DNA from: Citrobacter sp.
GTDB taxonomy: Bacteria > Pseudomonadota > Gammaproteobacteria > Enterobacterales > Enterobacteriaceae
Length of the DNA stretch: 64,000 bases
Assembly: GCA_019415335.1 (NCBI GenBank)
Contig: DXKH01000141.1
Location: 1-64,000, forward strand
Reading direction: 5' to 3'
Under the pieces are notes generated by a model that saw only the letters and a list, made by a program, of their open reading frames with translations, was not told the DNA's origin and did not search any database. A program made the translations under genes and the position numbers. Position 1 is the first letter of the stretch; each line of letters begins with the position of its first letter. Positions 51,534 through 63,399 of this stretch are shown in pieces.

Positions 51534-52454
51534 ATGTTCCCAAAATGCAAATTTTCCCGCGCGTTCCTGCATCCGCGTTACTGGCTCACCTGGTTTGGAC
51601 TCGGTGTACTCTGGTTATTGGTGCAACTGCCCTACCCTGTTTTGTGCTTTCTCGGCACCCGGACGGGTGCGCTGGCGCGCCCCTTCCTGAAACGTCGCGA
51701 GTCCATCGCCCGTAAAAACCTTGAGCTCTGCTTCCCGTCTTATTCTCAGGAACAGCGTGAAAAGATGATTGAAGAGAATTTCCGTTCTCTTGGGATGGCG
51801 CTGCTGGAAACCGGCATGGCCTGGTTCTGGCCGGACCGTCGCGTGCGTAAATGGTTTGATGTTGAGGGACTGGATAACCTGCAACGCGCGCAGGCGCAAA
51901 ACCGCGGCGTGATGGTCGTTGGCGTTCACTTTATGTCACTGGAGCTGGGTGGCCGGGTGATGGGTCTTTGCCAGCCGATGATGGCGACCTATCGTCCACA
52001 CAACAATCCGCTGATGGAGTGGGTACAGACCCGCGGACGGATGCGTTCGAATAAAGCGATGATCGGCAGAAACAATTTGCGCGGCATCGTTGGTGCCCTG
52101 AAAAAAGGGGAAGCCGTCTGGTTTGCACCTGACCAGGATTACGGCCCGAAGGGCAGTTCTTTCGCTCCGTTCTTCGCCGTTAAAAATGTAGCGACCACTA
52201 ATGGTACTTATGTGCTGTCGCGCCTGTCAGGTTCCGCGATGCTCACCGTAACGATGGTCAGAAAAGCCGGTAACTGCGGCTACCGTCTGTATATCTCCCC
52301 GGAGATGCAAGGCTACCCGGCGGATGAAAATCAGGCTGCAGCCTATATGAACAAAATTATCGAAAAAGAGATCATGCGCGCCCCCGAGCAGTATCTTTGG
52401 ATCCACCGCCGCTTTAAAACCCGCCCATTGGGTGAAGCCTCGCTCTACATTTAA
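51534..52454 (+). CDS. lpxP: Lipid A palmitoleoyltransferase LpxP
   Basis: A 306-residue inner-membrane acyltransferase, the length of E. coli LpxP. A membrane anchor lies near residues 19-40 and the catalytic HX4E motif is His132 to Glu137 (VGVHFMSLELG). The phrases YRPHNNPLMEW and QDYGPKGSSFAPFFA are shared by LpxL/LpxP enzymes. LpxP adds palmitoleate to Kdo2-lipid IVA at low temperature, keeping the outer membrane fluid. A strong terminator follows. Confidence 0.95.
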   Translation: MFPKCKFSRAFLHPRYWLTWFGLGVLWLLVQLPYPVLCFLGTRTGALARPFLKRRESIARKNLELCFPSYSQEQREKMIEENFRSLGMALLETGMAWFWPDRRVRKWFDVEGLDNLQRAQAQNRGVMVVGVHFMSLELGGRVMGLCQPMMATYRPHNNPLMEWVQTRGRMRSNKAMIGRNNLRGIVGALKKGEAVWFAPDQDYGPKGSSFAPFFAVKNVATTNGTYVLSRLSGSAMLTVTMVRKAGNCGYRLYISPEMQGYPADENQAAAYMNKIIEKEIMRAPEQYLWIHRRFKTRPLGEASLYI

Positions 52455-52476
52455 AAAAGGCCGCAAGGCCTTTTTT
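52453..52476 (+). terminator. lpxP terminator
   Basis: AAAAAAGGCC-GCAA-GGCCTTTTTT is a compact self-complementary hairpin beginning at the lpxP stop codon and ending in six T residues, functional in either direction. Confidence 0.9.
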
Positions 52477-52639
52477 ATTGTCTGTCACTCGCTAATAACC
52501 TTGATTCTGATAAGGTTTTTGTCCTCATTTTTTGGGCCGTAAATCGCGTCGCTCAAAGGCGATTTATTACCCTCTGCAATTATACTGTCGCCGAATCCCG
52601 ACAGTTGTAAGTTACTAAAAGTAAATAAGAAAATGCCTC

Positions 52640-52749
52640 TTGTCTCGCCTCATTTTTAGGCGTACATTAGCGCCGTCTGGAGCAATCAACGCACAGAATT
52701 CTGAGGTGATACCGCCGACGAAACAAGGAACATTCCGGGTTTCGTTTTT
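52640..52749 (+). ncRNA. Candidate small RNA between lpxP and ypdK
   Basis: A good promoter (TTGTCT at 52640-52645, 17-bp spacer, TACATT at 52663-52668) is followed about 50 nt later by a terminator-like hairpin ACGAAAC/GTTTCGT (52718-52724 with 52739-52745) ending in TTTTT. A transcript of roughly 75 nt from about 52675 to 52749 would be made, with no ORF in it. I know of no named sRNA at this locus. It may instead be a leader attenuator for ypdK. Confidence 0.4.
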
Positions 52750-52765
52750 ATCGGTCTCAGCTCTC

Positions 52766-52771
52766 TATAAT
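52766..52771 (+). promoter_or_regulatory. Candidate -10 box for ypdK
   Basis: A consensus TATAAT lies 54 nt before the ypdK start, behind the sRNA-like terminator. The -35 region (CGTTTT at 17 bp) is poor, so an activator may be needed. Confidence 0.4.
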
Positions 52772-52824
52772 CAGATGAGATGAAATTCATTCAGGCGTAT
52801 CAGTTATTGCGCGGAGAGATGAAA

Positions 52825-52896
52825 GTGAAATATTTCTTTATGGGCATTTCTTTTATGGTCATCGTTTGGGCCGGTACGTTTGCTCTGATGATCTAA
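52825..52896 (+). CDS. ypdK: YpdK 23-residue membrane protein
   Basis: The frame starting at GTG 52825 encodes MKYFFMGISFMVIVWAGTFA followed by LMI, which agrees with the YpdK small membrane protein of E. coli, also located between lpxP and alaC. It is almost entirely one hydrophobic helix. GGAGAG lies 9 nt ahead of the GTG; an ATG two codons upstream is too near to that site. Function unknown. Confidence 0.9.
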   Translation: MKYFFMGISFMVIVWAGTFALMI

Positions 52897-52916
52897 AGAC
52901 AACAATGCAGCAAAGA

Positions 52917-52941
52917 AAACAGGAGCCGATGGCTCCTGTTT
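52917..52941. terminator. Bidirectional terminator ypdK/alaC
   Basis: AAACAGGAGCC-GAT-GGCTCCTGTTT forms an 11-bp stem between the convergent ypdK and alaC genes. The minus-strand side is followed by TCTTT, giving alaC a rho-independent stop. Confidence 0.85.
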
Positions 52942-52963
52942 GCGTTTGGATGGACAGTACGTT

Positions 52964-54202
52964 TTACTCGAGGGTTTCAGAAGCCGATTTCGTTCCGGCA
53001 GGCAACAGGCCATCGGCGCGGAACATTGATTTAATTCCTCTGATCGCCTGACGGATACGATCGCGGTTCTCAATCAGCGCAAAGCGCACATGGGTATCAC
53101 CATAATCACCAAAACCAATGCCGGGCGATACACACACTTTGGCGTCGTTCAGGAGCTTCTTCGCGAAGTCCAGCGACCCCATCCCGGCATACTGCTCAGG
53201 GATCTTCGCCCACACGTACATTGAAGCCTTCGGCATTTCGACCATCCACCCGGCCTCATGCAGTCCTTTCACCAGCACGTCACGGCGACGCTTGTACTGC
53301 TCGGCGATATCCCGCACGCACTGCTGATCGCCTTCCAGCGCCGCAATCGCCGCCACCTGCAGCGGGGTAAATGTGCCGTAGTCGTGATAGCTCTTAATCC
53401 GCGCCAGGGCGTTGACCAGCGTTTTGTTGCCGACCATAAAGCCAATGCGCCAGCCAGCCATGTTGTAGCTTTTCGACAGGGTGAAAAACTCCACCGCCAC
53501 GTCGCGCGCCCCAGGCACCTGCATGATGGATGGCGCTTTCCAGCCATCGTAAACGATGTCGGCATAAGCCAGATCGTGCACCACCAGCACATCGTAACGC
53601 TTCGCCAGCGCGACCACTTTCTCGAAAAATTCTAACTCGACGCACTGCGCTGTCGGGTTAGACGGGAAGCCGAGGATCATCATCTTCGGCTTCGGATAAC
53701 TTTCGCGAATCGCACGTTCCAGCTCGTTAAAGAAATCGATACCTTCCACCAGCGGAACGGAACGCACCTGGGCGCCGGCGATCACCGCGCCGTAAATATG
53801 GATGGGATAGCTGGGGTTCGGCACCAGCACCGTATCGCCATGATCGAGCGTAGCCAGCATCAGGTGCGCCAGCCCCTCTTTTGAGCCGATGGTGACAATC
53901 GCTTCGGATTCCGGATCGATATCGACTTCATAACGTTCCTGATACCACCGGGAGATGGCCCGACGCAGACGCGGAATACCGCGAGAGGTGGAATAACCGT
54001 GCGTATCCGGGCGCTGCGCCACGGTACACAGTTTTTCGACGATGTGAGGCGGCGTCGCGCCATCCGGGTTCCCCATGCTGAAGTCGATAATATCTTCGCC
54101 GCGCCGACGCGCAGCCATCTTCAGTTCAGCGGTGATGTTAAAAACGTAGGGGGGAAGACGATCAATACGTGTAAAGCGACGTTCAGGGCGAGAGTCAGCC
54201 AT
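52964..54202 (-). CDS. alaC: Glutamate-pyruvate aminotransferase AlaC
   Basis: A 412-residue class I aminotransferase, the length of E. coli AlaC (YfdZ). The pyridoxal phosphate lysine is Lys244 in [15 protein letters not shown], with NPTAQC and the substrate-binding Arg near the C-terminus ([15 protein letters not shown]). It makes alanine from pyruvate and glutamate in the cytoplasm. The gene diverges from ypdA, whose kinase senses pyruvate, so the pair shares a metabolic theme. Confidence 0.95.
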   Translation of the reverse strand: MADSRPERRFTRIDRLPPYVFNITAELKMAARRRGEDIIDFSMGNPDGATPPHIVEKLCTVAQRPDTHGYSTSRGIPRLRRAISRWYQERYEVDIDPESEAIVTIGSKEGLAHLMLATLDHGDTVLVPNPSYPIHIYGAVIAGAQVRSVPLVEGIDFFNELERAIRESYPKPKMMILGFPSNPTAQCVELEFFEKVVALAKRYDVLVVHDLAYADIVYDGWKAPSIMQVPGARDVAVEFFTLSKSYNMAGWRIGFMVGNKTLVNALARIKSYHDYGTFTPLQVAAIAALEGDQQCVRDIAEQYKRRRDVLVKGLHEAGWMVEMPKASMYVWAKIPEQYAGMGSLDFAKKLLNDAKVCVSPGIGFGDYGDTHVRFALIENRDRIRQAIRGIKSMFRADGLLPAGTKSASETLE

Positions 54203-54589
54203 AATTTCCTCAGATTCACGTTAGCGCCCGGACCGTCCGAGCGACGCTGCCACGATGGTGGCATGTTTAGAAAATAGCCTGATTAAAATCCTTCTGTCGA
54301 GAGGGAAAGGAAAATATTTTTTCGTGGTGTAAAAGAGGAATTTTAATTTTAAAAGAGGAAGTCATTCGCTTTTGCCGTCGTCGAATGTTACTTTTTTATA
54401 ACACTCTGTTGTTATGATAGTAACCACGAAAGTCGGCGTTTTATGAGATGTATTGTAAATACACCAATCGCCAATCAATCCCCTTTTAAAATTAAGGTTT
54501 TTCCTCATTAGCCGCAAGATCTCAGCAGGCTGGTCATCCGCCCTTCGGTTACCTATCATAGTGCTTTACCCCTTTGGCAAGAGTCCCCC
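54203..54589. promoter_or_regulatory. alaC/ypdA divergent control region with direct repeats
   Basis: A 387-nt AT-rich region. Two copies of TAAAAGAGGAA (54330-54340 and 54350-54360) lie 20 bp apart, about two helical turns, as for many LytTR-type or tandem-bound regulators. They differ from the known YpdB motif (GGCATTTCAT repeats). No gene or RNA is evident. Confidence 0.5.
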
Positions 54590-56287
54590 GTGCACGAAAT
54601 ATTTACCATGCTGCTGGCCGTATTTGACCGGGCAGCGCTGATGCTATTCTGTCTGTTCTTTCTCATCCGCATCCGCCTGTTTCGCGAGCTGCTGCATAAG
54701 TCTGCCCATACGCCAAAAGAACTGCTCGCCGTCACCGCCATTTTTTCGATGTTCGCGTTGTTCAGCACCTGGTCCGGCGTTCCGGTCGAAGGTTCACTGG
54801 TGAATGTGCGGATCATTGCCGTGATGTCCGGCGGGATCCTGTTTGGTCCGTGGGTGGGCATTATTACGGGGGTGATTGCCGGGACGCACCGTTATCTGAT
54901 CGACATTGGCGGCGTAACGGCGATCCCTTGCTTTATCACCAGCATTCTGGCGGGCTGCCTCGCGGGCTGGATTAACCGCAGGATCCCCAAAGCCCAACAC
55001 TGGCGCGCCGGGATTTTAGGCGGCATGCTTTGCGAAACGCTGACAATGATCCTCGTCGTCCTTTGGGCGCCAACCACTGAACTGGGGCTGGATATTGTCT
55101 CGAAAATCGGTATTCCGATGATCCTCGGCAGCGTCTGTATCGGCTTTATCGTGCTGCTGGTACAGAGCGTTGAAGGTGAGAAAGAAGCAAGCGCCGCGCG
55201 GCAGGCCAAGCTGGCACTGGATATCGCCAATAAAACCCTGCCCCTGTTTCGCCAGGTCAACAGCGAATCGCTGCGCCAGATCTGCGACATCATTCGTCAC
55301 GATATCCACGCCGATGCGGTCGCCATTACCAATACCCAGCATGTGCTGGCTTACGTTGGCGTCGGGGAAGCGAACTACCGCAACCACGATGACTTCGTTA
55401 GCCCAACCACCCAGCAGGCGATCAATCACGGTGAAATCATCATTAAAAACAATGATGAAGCACACCGCACGCCGGAGATCCACTCCATGCTGGTCATTCC
55501 TCTGTGGGAAAAAGGGGTGGTGACCGGCACGCTGAAAATTTACTACTGCCACGCCCATCAGATCACCTCGTCATTACGGGAGATGGCAGTAGGTCTGTCG
55601 CAGATTATCTCGACCCAGCTCGAGGTATCCCGTACCGAGCAATTGCGGGAGATGGCAAATAAGGCAGAGCTACGCGCGCTACAAAGTAAAATTAATCCTC
55701 ATTTCCTGTTTAACGCCCTGAACGCGATTTCGTCATCGATTCGGCTTAATCCGGACACTGCCCGTCAGCTCATTTTTAATTTGTCGCGTTATCTGCGCTA
55801 TAACATTGAGTTAAAGGATGACGAGCAGATCGACATTAAAAAAGAGCTGTACCAAATCAAGGATTACATTGCCATTGAACAGGCCCGTTTTGGCGACAAG
55901 CTGACTGTGATTTATGATATTGATGAAGAGGTTAACTGCTCCATCCCCAGCCTGCTGATACAACCGTTAGTGGAGAACGCCATCGTCCACGGCATTCAGC
56001 CCTGCAAAGGAAAAGGCGTGGTGACGATTAGCGTCGCCGAGTGTGGTAACCGGGTACGCATTGCCGTAAGAGACACCGGTCACGGCATCGATCCGAAAGT
56101 GATTGAGCGCGTGGAATCCAACGAAATGCCGGGCAATAAAATTGGCCTGCTTAATGTCCATCATCGCGTTAAGCTGTTGTATGGTGAAGGCCTGCATATT
56201 CGCCGTCTGGAGCCTGGCACCGAGATCGCCTTTTATGTCCCCAATCAGCGCACGGCGATCGCTACGCCCGCCACATTATTGCTTTAA
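54590..56287 (+). CDS. ypdA: Pyruvate-sensing histidine kinase YpdA (PyrS)
   Basis: A 565-residue LytS-family sensor kinase. The 5TM-LYT membrane domain (residues about 5-195) is followed by a GAF-like domain (about 215-350), the phosphoacceptor His371 in [20 protein letters not shown] and an ATPase with [16 protein letters not shown] and DTGHGIDPK. The start is a GTG. In E. coli YpdA responds to pyruvate and phosphorylates YpdB to turn on yhjX. Only 14 nt separate it from ypdB. Confidence 0.95.
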   Translation: MHEIFTMLLAVFDRAALMLFCLFFLIRIRLFRELLHKSAHTPKELLAVTAIFSMFALFSTWSGVPVEGSLVNVRIIAVMSGGILFGPWVGIITGVIAGTHRYLIDIGGVTAIPCFITSILAGCLAGWINRRIPKAQHWRAGILGGMLCETLTMILVVLWAPTTELGLDIVSKIGIPMILGSVCIGFIVLLVQSVEGEKEASAARQAKLALDIANKTLPLFRQVNSESLRQICDIIRHDIHADAVAITNTQHVLAYVGVGEANYRNHDDFVSPTTQQAINHGEIIIKNNDEAHRTPEIHSMLVIPLWEKGVVTGTLKIYYCHAHQITSSLREMAVGLSQIISTQLEVSRTEQLREMANKAELRALQSKINPHFLFNALNAISSSIRLNPDTARQLIFNLSRYLRYNIELKDDEQIDIKKELYQIKDYIAIEQARFGDKLTVIYDIDEEVNCSIPSLLIQPLVENAIVHGIQPCKGKGVVTISVAECGNRVRIAVRDTGHGIDPKVIERVESNEMPGNKIGLLNVHHRVKLLYGEGLHIRRLEPGTEIAFYVPNQRTAIATPATLLL

Positions 56288-56301
56288 GCCGGAGTAACAC
56301 T

Positions 56302-57036
56302 GTGAAAGTCATCATCGTTGAAGATGAATTCCTCGCCCAACAGGAACTCAGTTGGCTGATTAAAGAACATAGCCAGATGGAGATTGTCGGGACGTTTGAC
56401 GACGGTCTGGATGTACTGAAGTTTTTGCAGCATCACCGCGTTGACGCTATTTTTCTCGATATCAATATTCCGTCACTGGACGGCGTTCTGCTGGCGCAAA
56501 ATATCAGTCAGTTCGCCCATAAGCCGTTTATTGTGTTTATTACCGCGTGGAAAGAACATGCGGTTGAAGCGTTCGAACTGGAAGCGTTTGACTATATTCT
56601 CAAGCCGTATCAGGAATCGCGAATTGTCGGGATGCTGCAAAAACTGGAAGCCGCCTGGCAACAGCAACAGTCCGGCACCTCAGCGGTTGGGCCCGTTACG
56701 CGTGAAAATGACACCATCAACCTGATCAAAGATGAGCGGATCATCGTCACCCCGATCAACGATATTTATTACGCCGAAGCGCATGAGAAAATGACGTTTG
56801 TCTATACGCGGCGGGAGTCGTACGTGATGCCCATCAACATCACCGAGTTCTGCAATAAACTGCCGCCCTCGCATTTTTTCCGCTGCCACCGCTCGTTCTG
56901 CGTCAATCTGAACAAAATTCGCGAGATCGAGCCGTGGTTTAACAATACCTATATTCTGCGGCTCAAGGATCTGGAATTCGAAATCCCTGTCAGCCGCAGT
57001 AAGGTCAAAGAGTTCCGGCAGTTAATGCATCTGTAG
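56302..57036 (+). CDS. ypdB: LytTR response regulator YpdB (PyrR)
   Basis: A 244-residue response regulator. The receiver domain has the acidic pocket (VEDE), phosphoacceptor Asp53 (AIFLDINIPSLDG) and the late Lys in DYILKPYQES. The LytTR DNA-binding domain (about residues 135-244) includes IIVTPINDIYYAEAHEKMTF and HRSFCVNLNKIREIEPWFNN. It activates yhjX in E. coli. A 9-bp hairpin at 57046-57069 (TTGTGCTGC/GCAGCACAA) follows. Confidence 0.95.
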   Translation: MKVIIVEDEFLAQQELSWLIKEHSQMEIVGTFDDGLDVLKFLQHHRVDAIFLDINIPSLDGVLLAQNISQFAHKPFIVFITAWKEHAVEAFELEAFDYILKPYQESRIVGMLQKLEAAWQQQQSGTSAVGPVTRENDTINLIKDERIIVTPINDIYYAEAHEKMTFVYTRRESYVMPINITEFCNKLPPSHFFRCHRSFCVNLNKIREIEPWFNNTYILRLKDLEFEIPVSRSKVKEFRQLMHL

Positions 57037-57045
57037 TCGGCTGAA

Positions 57046-57069
57046 TTGTGCTGCTGTCTGGCAGCACAA
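57046..57069. terminator. Hairpin between convergent ypdB and the cold-shock gene
   Basis: A 9-bp stem TTGTGCTGC/GCAGCACAA with a TGTCTG loop follows the ypdB stop. No U-run is present on either side, so termination may be partial. Confidence 0.5.
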
Positions 57070-57072
57070 CAA

Positions 57073-57555
57073 TCAGACTTTGAGCATTTTGACCGTGGAC
57101 TCGATATCAATCTCATCTTCCGAGAAGATCAGCGTCGTGCCCTGAAAGGTAGTGATCGCCAGTTTTTTCACCGTGCGCATTTCACCGGGTTTCGCCGTGG
57201 TTTTCGGCCTGATGCTGCTCATCAGCAGGCCGACAGAGAGCACCGCATTTTCTTTATCAATCGGCGTATCGGCCGGGACCTCTTCACTGAACACCACGAA
57301 TGACTTAATCGAGGTGAGCTTCAACCGCTCGCCTGCGATATAGATATATTTGCTGTCCGGCACGACCTTCACCGCATACGCGGAAAGACCTTTGTTGTTG
57401 GTGGTCGGCTCAAAGGTTACCGCCGCATCTTTCTTGAGAAGCTCAGGGTTGGCAACCTTAATCACATGAAAATAGCGGTTATCGCCGTTCTCATCTTTGA
57501 TAAATCCAAAACCTTTATCTTTAAACCACGTTGTGATTGTTCCGTTCATCGCCAT
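57073..57555 (-). CDS. Cold-shock-domain protein with C-terminal extension
   Basis: A 160-residue protein. The first 65 residues form a cold-shock domain (MNGTITTWFKDKGFGFIKDE with RNP1-like KGFGFI and RNP2-like RYFHVI), which binds single-stranded nucleic acid. The remaining 90 or so residues, with KYIYIAGERLKLTSIKSFVV and AITTFQGTTLIFSEDEIDIE, are a beta-rich domain I do not recognise. Typical Csp proteins are only about 70 residues. A second ATG two codons in is an equally good start. Confidence 0.85.
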   Translation of the reverse strand: MAMNGTITTWFKDKGFGFIKDENGDNRYFHVIKVANPELLKKDAAVTFEPTTNNKGLSAYAVKVVPDSKYIYIAGERLKLTSIKSFVVFSEEVPADTPIDKENAVLSVGLLMSSIRPKTTAKPGEMRTVKKLAITTFQGTTLIFSEDEIDIESTVKMLKV

Positions 57556-57744
57556 TACCGTCAGGTTAATCTACTCAATTTTTTGCAGCGCGCAGTGTAA
57601 AGCACAATGCCTGCGCAGGCCACGTCTTTGGGTTAAGTCTGGATGATAAATTTCGGCGACGCGAGGGAAAGCGACATCGCCGTCATTCGCCGGTCGGCTG
57701 AAAATGGGTTATCATCCGCACCCACTTTCCCGCCGGGCAGCCTG

Positions 57745-58443
57745 ATGTCTACGATTATTGATACCTTTATCGCCCCACCGTGTGACGACGAGATAGAGAC
57801 GCTCTATCAGGACGATCACCTGGTGTTGATCAATAAACCTTCCGGGCTGCTTAGTCTTTCAGGCAAGAATCCGCAAAATCTCGATTCGGTACATTATCGA
57901 CTGGTTCAGCAATTCCCAGGTTGTACGCTGGTCCACCGTCTGGATTTCGGCACGTCCGGACTGATGGTGGTGGCGCGAAATAAAGCGATCAATGCCGCCC
58001 TCTGCCACCAGTTCAGCCAGCGCACCGTCAGTAAAGTCTACAGCGCGTTGCTCTGCGGACATCTGAATACTGACGAGGGGGTAATCGATGCGCCAATTGC
58101 CAACGATCCGGCACGGTTCCCGCTGATGTCAATTTGCCCGGTCAATGGCAAACCCGCGCGGTCGCGTTATCAGGTCGTTGCGCGTATTGACCAACAGCAG
58201 GCCGACGGAACCATATTGCCGTTGACGCGAGTCCAGCTCACGCCGGAGACCGGACGCACGCATCAGTTACGCATTCACTGCCAGCTATTGGGGCATCCGA
58301 TTCTGGGCTGCGACCTGTATGGCGGTCGTCTGCTGCCCGGTACAGAACAGACTTCGCGTCTGATGCTACACGCCAGCGAACTGCGCTTTACTCACCCTGT
58401 CAGCGGGGAGCGCATCAACGCGCATCACGCCGCGCCGTTCTGA
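57745..58443 (+). CDS. RluA-family pseudouridine synthase
   Basis: A 232-residue pseudouridine synthase. The catalytic Asp67 is in TLVHRLDFGTSGLMVVARN and the C-terminal ETGRTHQLRIHCQLLGHPIL binds RNA. There is no S4 domain, as in the smaller RluA/TruC type. The ATG at 57745 is chosen because the upstream part of the frame lacks family likeness. The RNA target cannot be read from sequence. It converges with the YaiL-like gene. Confidence 0.9.
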   Translation: MSTIIDTFIAPPCDDEIETLYQDDHLVLINKPSGLLSLSGKNPQNLDSVHYRLVQQFPGCTLVHRLDFGTSGLMVVARNKAINAALCHQFSQRTVSKVYSALLCGHLNTDEGVIDAPIANDPARFPLMSICPVNGKPARSRYQVVARIDQQQADGTILPLTRVQLTPETGRTHQLRIHCQLLGHPILGCDLYGGRLLPGTEQTSRLMLHASELRFTHPVSGERINAHHAAPF

Positions 58444-58450
58444 ACGCGAC

Positions 58451-58990
58451 TTACCACATCAGATCATCAGGCACTTTAAAATCAGCATACGGATCGTCTT
58501 CATCCTGCGCTTCCTGACTCAACGCGCTGTGCAATACGATGCTGGTTGCGTCGCGCTGCGCAATTTTATCGGCCACGCTGGCCGGGATAATCGCGTATTC
58601 GCTCTCGCCGCTGTTATCGGTAGCCAGACGCGCAATGGCCAGGCGTCCGTTGATCAACTGCGTCTGGGTCAGCTTATCGACGTAGATTTTCTTGATGAGA
58701 TTGTTATCGGTGAAATTAAAGCCAATGTCGCCTTTTGCGACAGTGATCCGATTCATTTCAATCAGTTGCTTCACCTGGGCTTTAAACTCTTTCGCCAGCG
58801 TTGCCTGCTTTTGCTGCTCACTGAGCTGCTTGTCACGCTCAAGCTGCGCCTTTTTATTTTCTTCAACCGCCTCTCTTGCCTCACGAGCCTGCACGCGTGA
58901 TTTTTTAGCCGTTCTCTGGACTTTCGCCATCTTTTTGCTGGTTACTAAACCCGCTTTTAGCATCTGCTCTTGTAAGGTAAGTTTCGTCAT
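58451..58990 (-). CDS. YaiL-like protein (DUF2058)
   Basis: A 179-residue protein, almost collinear with E. coli YaiL. The basic start (MTKLTLQEQMLKAGLVTSKK), a charged helical linker (QAREAREAVEENKKAQLERD) and the C-terminal DUF2058 end (DEDDPYADFKVPDDLMW) are conserved. It has been described as a polynucleotide-associated protein. In E. coli yaiL lies elsewhere, so this may be a relocated or second copy. It is transcribed alone. Confidence 0.88.
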   Translation of the reverse strand: MTKLTLQEQMLKAGLVTSKKMAKVQRTAKKSRVQAREAREAVEENKKAQLERDKQLSEQQKQATLAKEFKAQVKQLIEMNRITVAKGDIGFNFTDNNLIKKIYVDKLTQTQLINGRLAIARLATDNSGESEYAIIPASVADKIAQRDATSIVLHSALSQEAQDEDDPYADFKVPDDLMW

Positions 58991-59174
58991 CTTTGCTTAT
59001 AAACTTGTGGAATGATGCCTGAGATTATACCTGCAATTTTTGCGACGATACCAGTTGGCAGGCACGGTTTACGGGTCTCGTTATGATCGGGCTGGGGTGA
59101 CGCATGCTGTTCAGCCATAAACCGTGAATCAGAGGGCGAATACTATTGCGGAAAAAGATTGCTGAAAAAGGATG

Positions 59175-59202
59175 AAAAAAACCGCGTGAAGCACGCGGTT
59201 TT
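59175..59202 (-). terminator. glk terminator
   Basis: An ACCGCGTG/CACGCGGT stem (59181-59188 with 59192-59199), flanked by A-runs and T-runs, gives on the minus strand a hairpin followed by TTTTTT, just behind the glk stop. Confidence 0.9.
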
Positions 59203-59217
59203 CCTGTTAAACGTGGC

Positions 59218-60183
59218 TTACAGAATCTGACCTAAGGTCTGGCGCAAATGCGCACCGGAACCGAGCAGACCGGGGTTGTCGTGAACGATCAGATACACCG
59301 GAATATCCTGAACGTAGGTCTTAAAGCGACCTTTATCTTCAAAACCGCCACGGAAGCCCGAGGCTTTGAAGAACTCCAGGAAGCGCGGCACGATGCCGCC
59401 GGCAATGTAGACACCACCAAAGGTGCCCAGCGTTAACGCCAGATCGCCGCCAAAACGTCCCATGATCACGCAGAACAGCGACAGCGCGCGACGGCAGTCC
59501 GTGCAACTGTCGGCCAGCGCGCGTTCGGTAATATCTTTTGGTTGCAGATTTTCCGGCAGACGTCCGTCAGATTTGACGATCGCCCGGTACAAATTCACCA
59601 GACCCGGACCAGAAAGCACGCGTTCCGCAGAAACGTGGCCAATCTCAGCGCGCAGGACCTCCAGGATGATCGCCTCTTCTTCACTGTTCGGCGCAAAGTC
59701 GACATGACCGCCCTCGCCCGGCAGACTGACCCAGCGTTTATCAACATGAACCAAATGCGATACCCCCAGACCGGTGCCCGCGCCATACACCGCGATAGGT
59801 TTACCTTCAACCGGTTCCGCGCCGCCAAACTGGATCAAATGCTCTTTTTTCAGCATTGGGATCGCCATCGACACGGCGGTGAAATCATTGATGATTTCCA
59901 GATGGCTGAAACCGAGATTCTTTTTCATCTCTGCAATAGAAAACGCCCACGTATGGTTGGTCATCGCCACCCAGTCGCCCGTAATTGGGCAGGCGATCGC
60001 GATACAGCCCGCGTCCACTTTCACCTTGTGCTCATCGAGATAAACCCGCACGACAGCTTCCAGGCTGGGATAGTCCAGGCCGGAATAGGTTTTGGCCTGC
60101 GAGATGTCACCACTGTCGATATCACACAGAGCAAGACGCGCGTTGGTGCCGCCGACATCACCTACTAAAGCATACTTTGTCAT
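59218..60183 (-). CDS. glk: Glucokinase Glk
   Basis: A 321-residue glucokinase, the exact length of the E. coli enzyme. The phosphate-binding start is [20 protein letters not shown], the catalytic Asp is in [12 protein letters not shown], and the second nucleotide site is [15 protein letters not shown] with [11 protein letters not shown] near the C-terminus. It phosphorylates free cytoplasmic glucose. It diverges from yfeO as in E. coli. Nothing unusual is seen. Confidence 0.97.
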   Translation of the reverse strand: MTKYALVGDVGGTNARLALCDIDSGDISQAKTYSGLDYPSLEAVVRVYLDEHKVKVDAGCIAIACPITGDWVAMTNHTWAFSIAEMKKNLGFSHLEIINDFTAVSMAIPMLKKEHLIQFGGAEPVEGKPIAVYGAGTGLGVSHLVHVDKRWVSLPGEGGHVDFAPNSEEEAIILEVLRAEIGHVSAERVLSGPGLVNLYRAIVKSDGRLPENLQPKDITERALADSCTDCRRALSLFCVIMGRFGGDLALTLGTFGGVYIAGGIVPRFLEFFKASGFRGGFEDKGRFKTYVQDIPVYLIVHDNPGLLGSGAHLRQTLGQIL

Positions 60184-60387
60184 TCTTCTACTGCTCCGCT
60201 AAAGTCAAAATAAGTCTTTGCCACACTGTAAATATACAGGGGCATAACAACAACGTCAGATAAGCGAGTCCCCTGAAAATATCGATCCAGGTCACACAAT
60301 AACTTTATCGTTTCAGCACCATTTGCCGCGATGCCATCCGGTTGACACGGCAAACTGAACGCAAGACACGGCATTAAGGAAAAAAAC

Positions 60388-61623
60388 ATGCTCCATCCGC
60401 GAGCCAGAACCATGTTGTTATTGTCGCTCCCCGCGCTGATCCTGGGGATTGCATCCAGTTTAGTCCTGATTGTGGTCATGAAGTTTGCTTCCATCTTGCA
60501 GAGCATACTCTGGCAACGTTTGCCGGGAAGTCTGGGGATCGCCGCCGACTCTCCCGTCTGGATCATGCTCACCCTGACGCTAACCGGGGTTCTGGTCGGT
60601 CTGGTGATTCGCTACAGCACCGGGCACGCCGGTCCGGATCCGGCCACTGAACCGCTGATTGGCGCACCGATTTCCCCGGCGGCGTTGCCAGGCCTGATCA
60701 TCGCGCTGGTGCTCGGTCTGGCGGGTGGTGTCAGCCTCGGTCCCGAACATCCGATTATGGCCGTTAACATTGCGTTAGCCGTTGCGCTGGGCCGTCGGTT
60801 TTTCCCACGGATTGGCGCCCTCGACTGGACCATTCTGGCTTCCGCCGGCACCATCGGCGCCCTGTTTGGCACACCGGTCGCCGCCGCGCTGATTTTCTCG
60901 CAAACCCTGAGCGGCTCGAACGATACCCCTTTGTGGGATCGCCTCTTTGCGCCGTTAATGGCGGCGGCGGCAGGTTCGCTGACCACCAGCCTGTTTTTTC
61001 ATCCGCATTTCTCGCTCCCTGTCGCCCACTACACCCAGATGCGTATCGTGGACATATTCTCCGGGGCCGTGGTGGCGGCGATTGCTATTGCGGTGGGGAT
61101 GGTGGCGGTCTGGTGCTTACCCCGTCTGCACGCTTTACTCCATCGACTGAAGAACCCGGTTCTGATCCTCGGCGTCGGTGGCTTCCTGTTAGGGATTCTC
61201 GGCGTGGTGGGTGGACCGCTGACGCTGTTTAAGGGTCTCGACGAAATGCAACAAATGGCGTTCAGTCAGACGCTTGGCACCACGGATTTCTTTATGCTCG
61301 CGGTGATTAAGCTCGCTGCACTGGTCATTGCGGCGGCCAGCGGTTTTCGCGGCGGGCGGATCTTCCCGGCGGTGTTTATCGGCGTAGCGTTGGGCTTGAT
61401 GCTGCATGCCCACGTTGAAGCCGTTCCGGCCGCCATTACCGTCTCTTGCGCCATTCTGGGCCTGGTGCTGGTCGTTACCCGTGACGGCTGGCTCAGCCTG
61501 TTTATGGCGGCCGTGGTGGTGCCGGACACCACCCTGCTGCCGCTGCTGTGTATTGTGATGCTTCCTGCCTGGCTGTTGCTGGCGGGCAAGCCGATGATGG
61601 TCGCCAACCGGGAGGACAAATAG
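60388..61623 (+). CDS. yfeO: ClC-family ion channel/transporter YfeO
   Basis: A 411-residue membrane protein with about ten hydrophobic segments. The ClC selectivity-type motif is [15 protein letters not shown] (GxExP form), and the later conserved segments are [20 protein letters not shown] and [14 protein letters not shown]. Length and place beside glk match YfeO. It probably carries chloride or related anions. The stop at 61621-61623 abuts the stop of the convergent ipdC gene. Confidence 0.93.
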   Translation: MLHPRARTMLLLSLPALILGIASSLVLIVVMKFASILQSILWQRLPGSLGIAADSPVWIMLTLTLTGVLVGLVIRYSTGHAGPDPATEPLIGAPISPAALPGLIIALVLGLAGGVSLGPEHPIMAVNIALAVALGRRFFPRIGALDWTILASAGTIGALFGTPVAAALIFSQTLSGSNDTPLWDRLFAPLMAAAAGSLTTSLFFHPHFSLPVAHYTQMRIVDIFSGAVVAAIAIAVGMVAVWCLPRLHALLHRLKNPVLILGVGGFLLGILGVVGGPLTLFKGLDEMQQMAFSQTLGTTDFFMLAVIKLAALVIAAASGFRGGRIFPAVFIGVALGLMLHAHVEAVPAAITVSCAILGLVLVVTRDGWLSLFMAAVVVPDTTLLPLLCIVMLPAWLLLAGKPMMVANREDK

Positions 61624-63396
<1,773 letters not shown>

Positions 63397-63399
63397 TCA

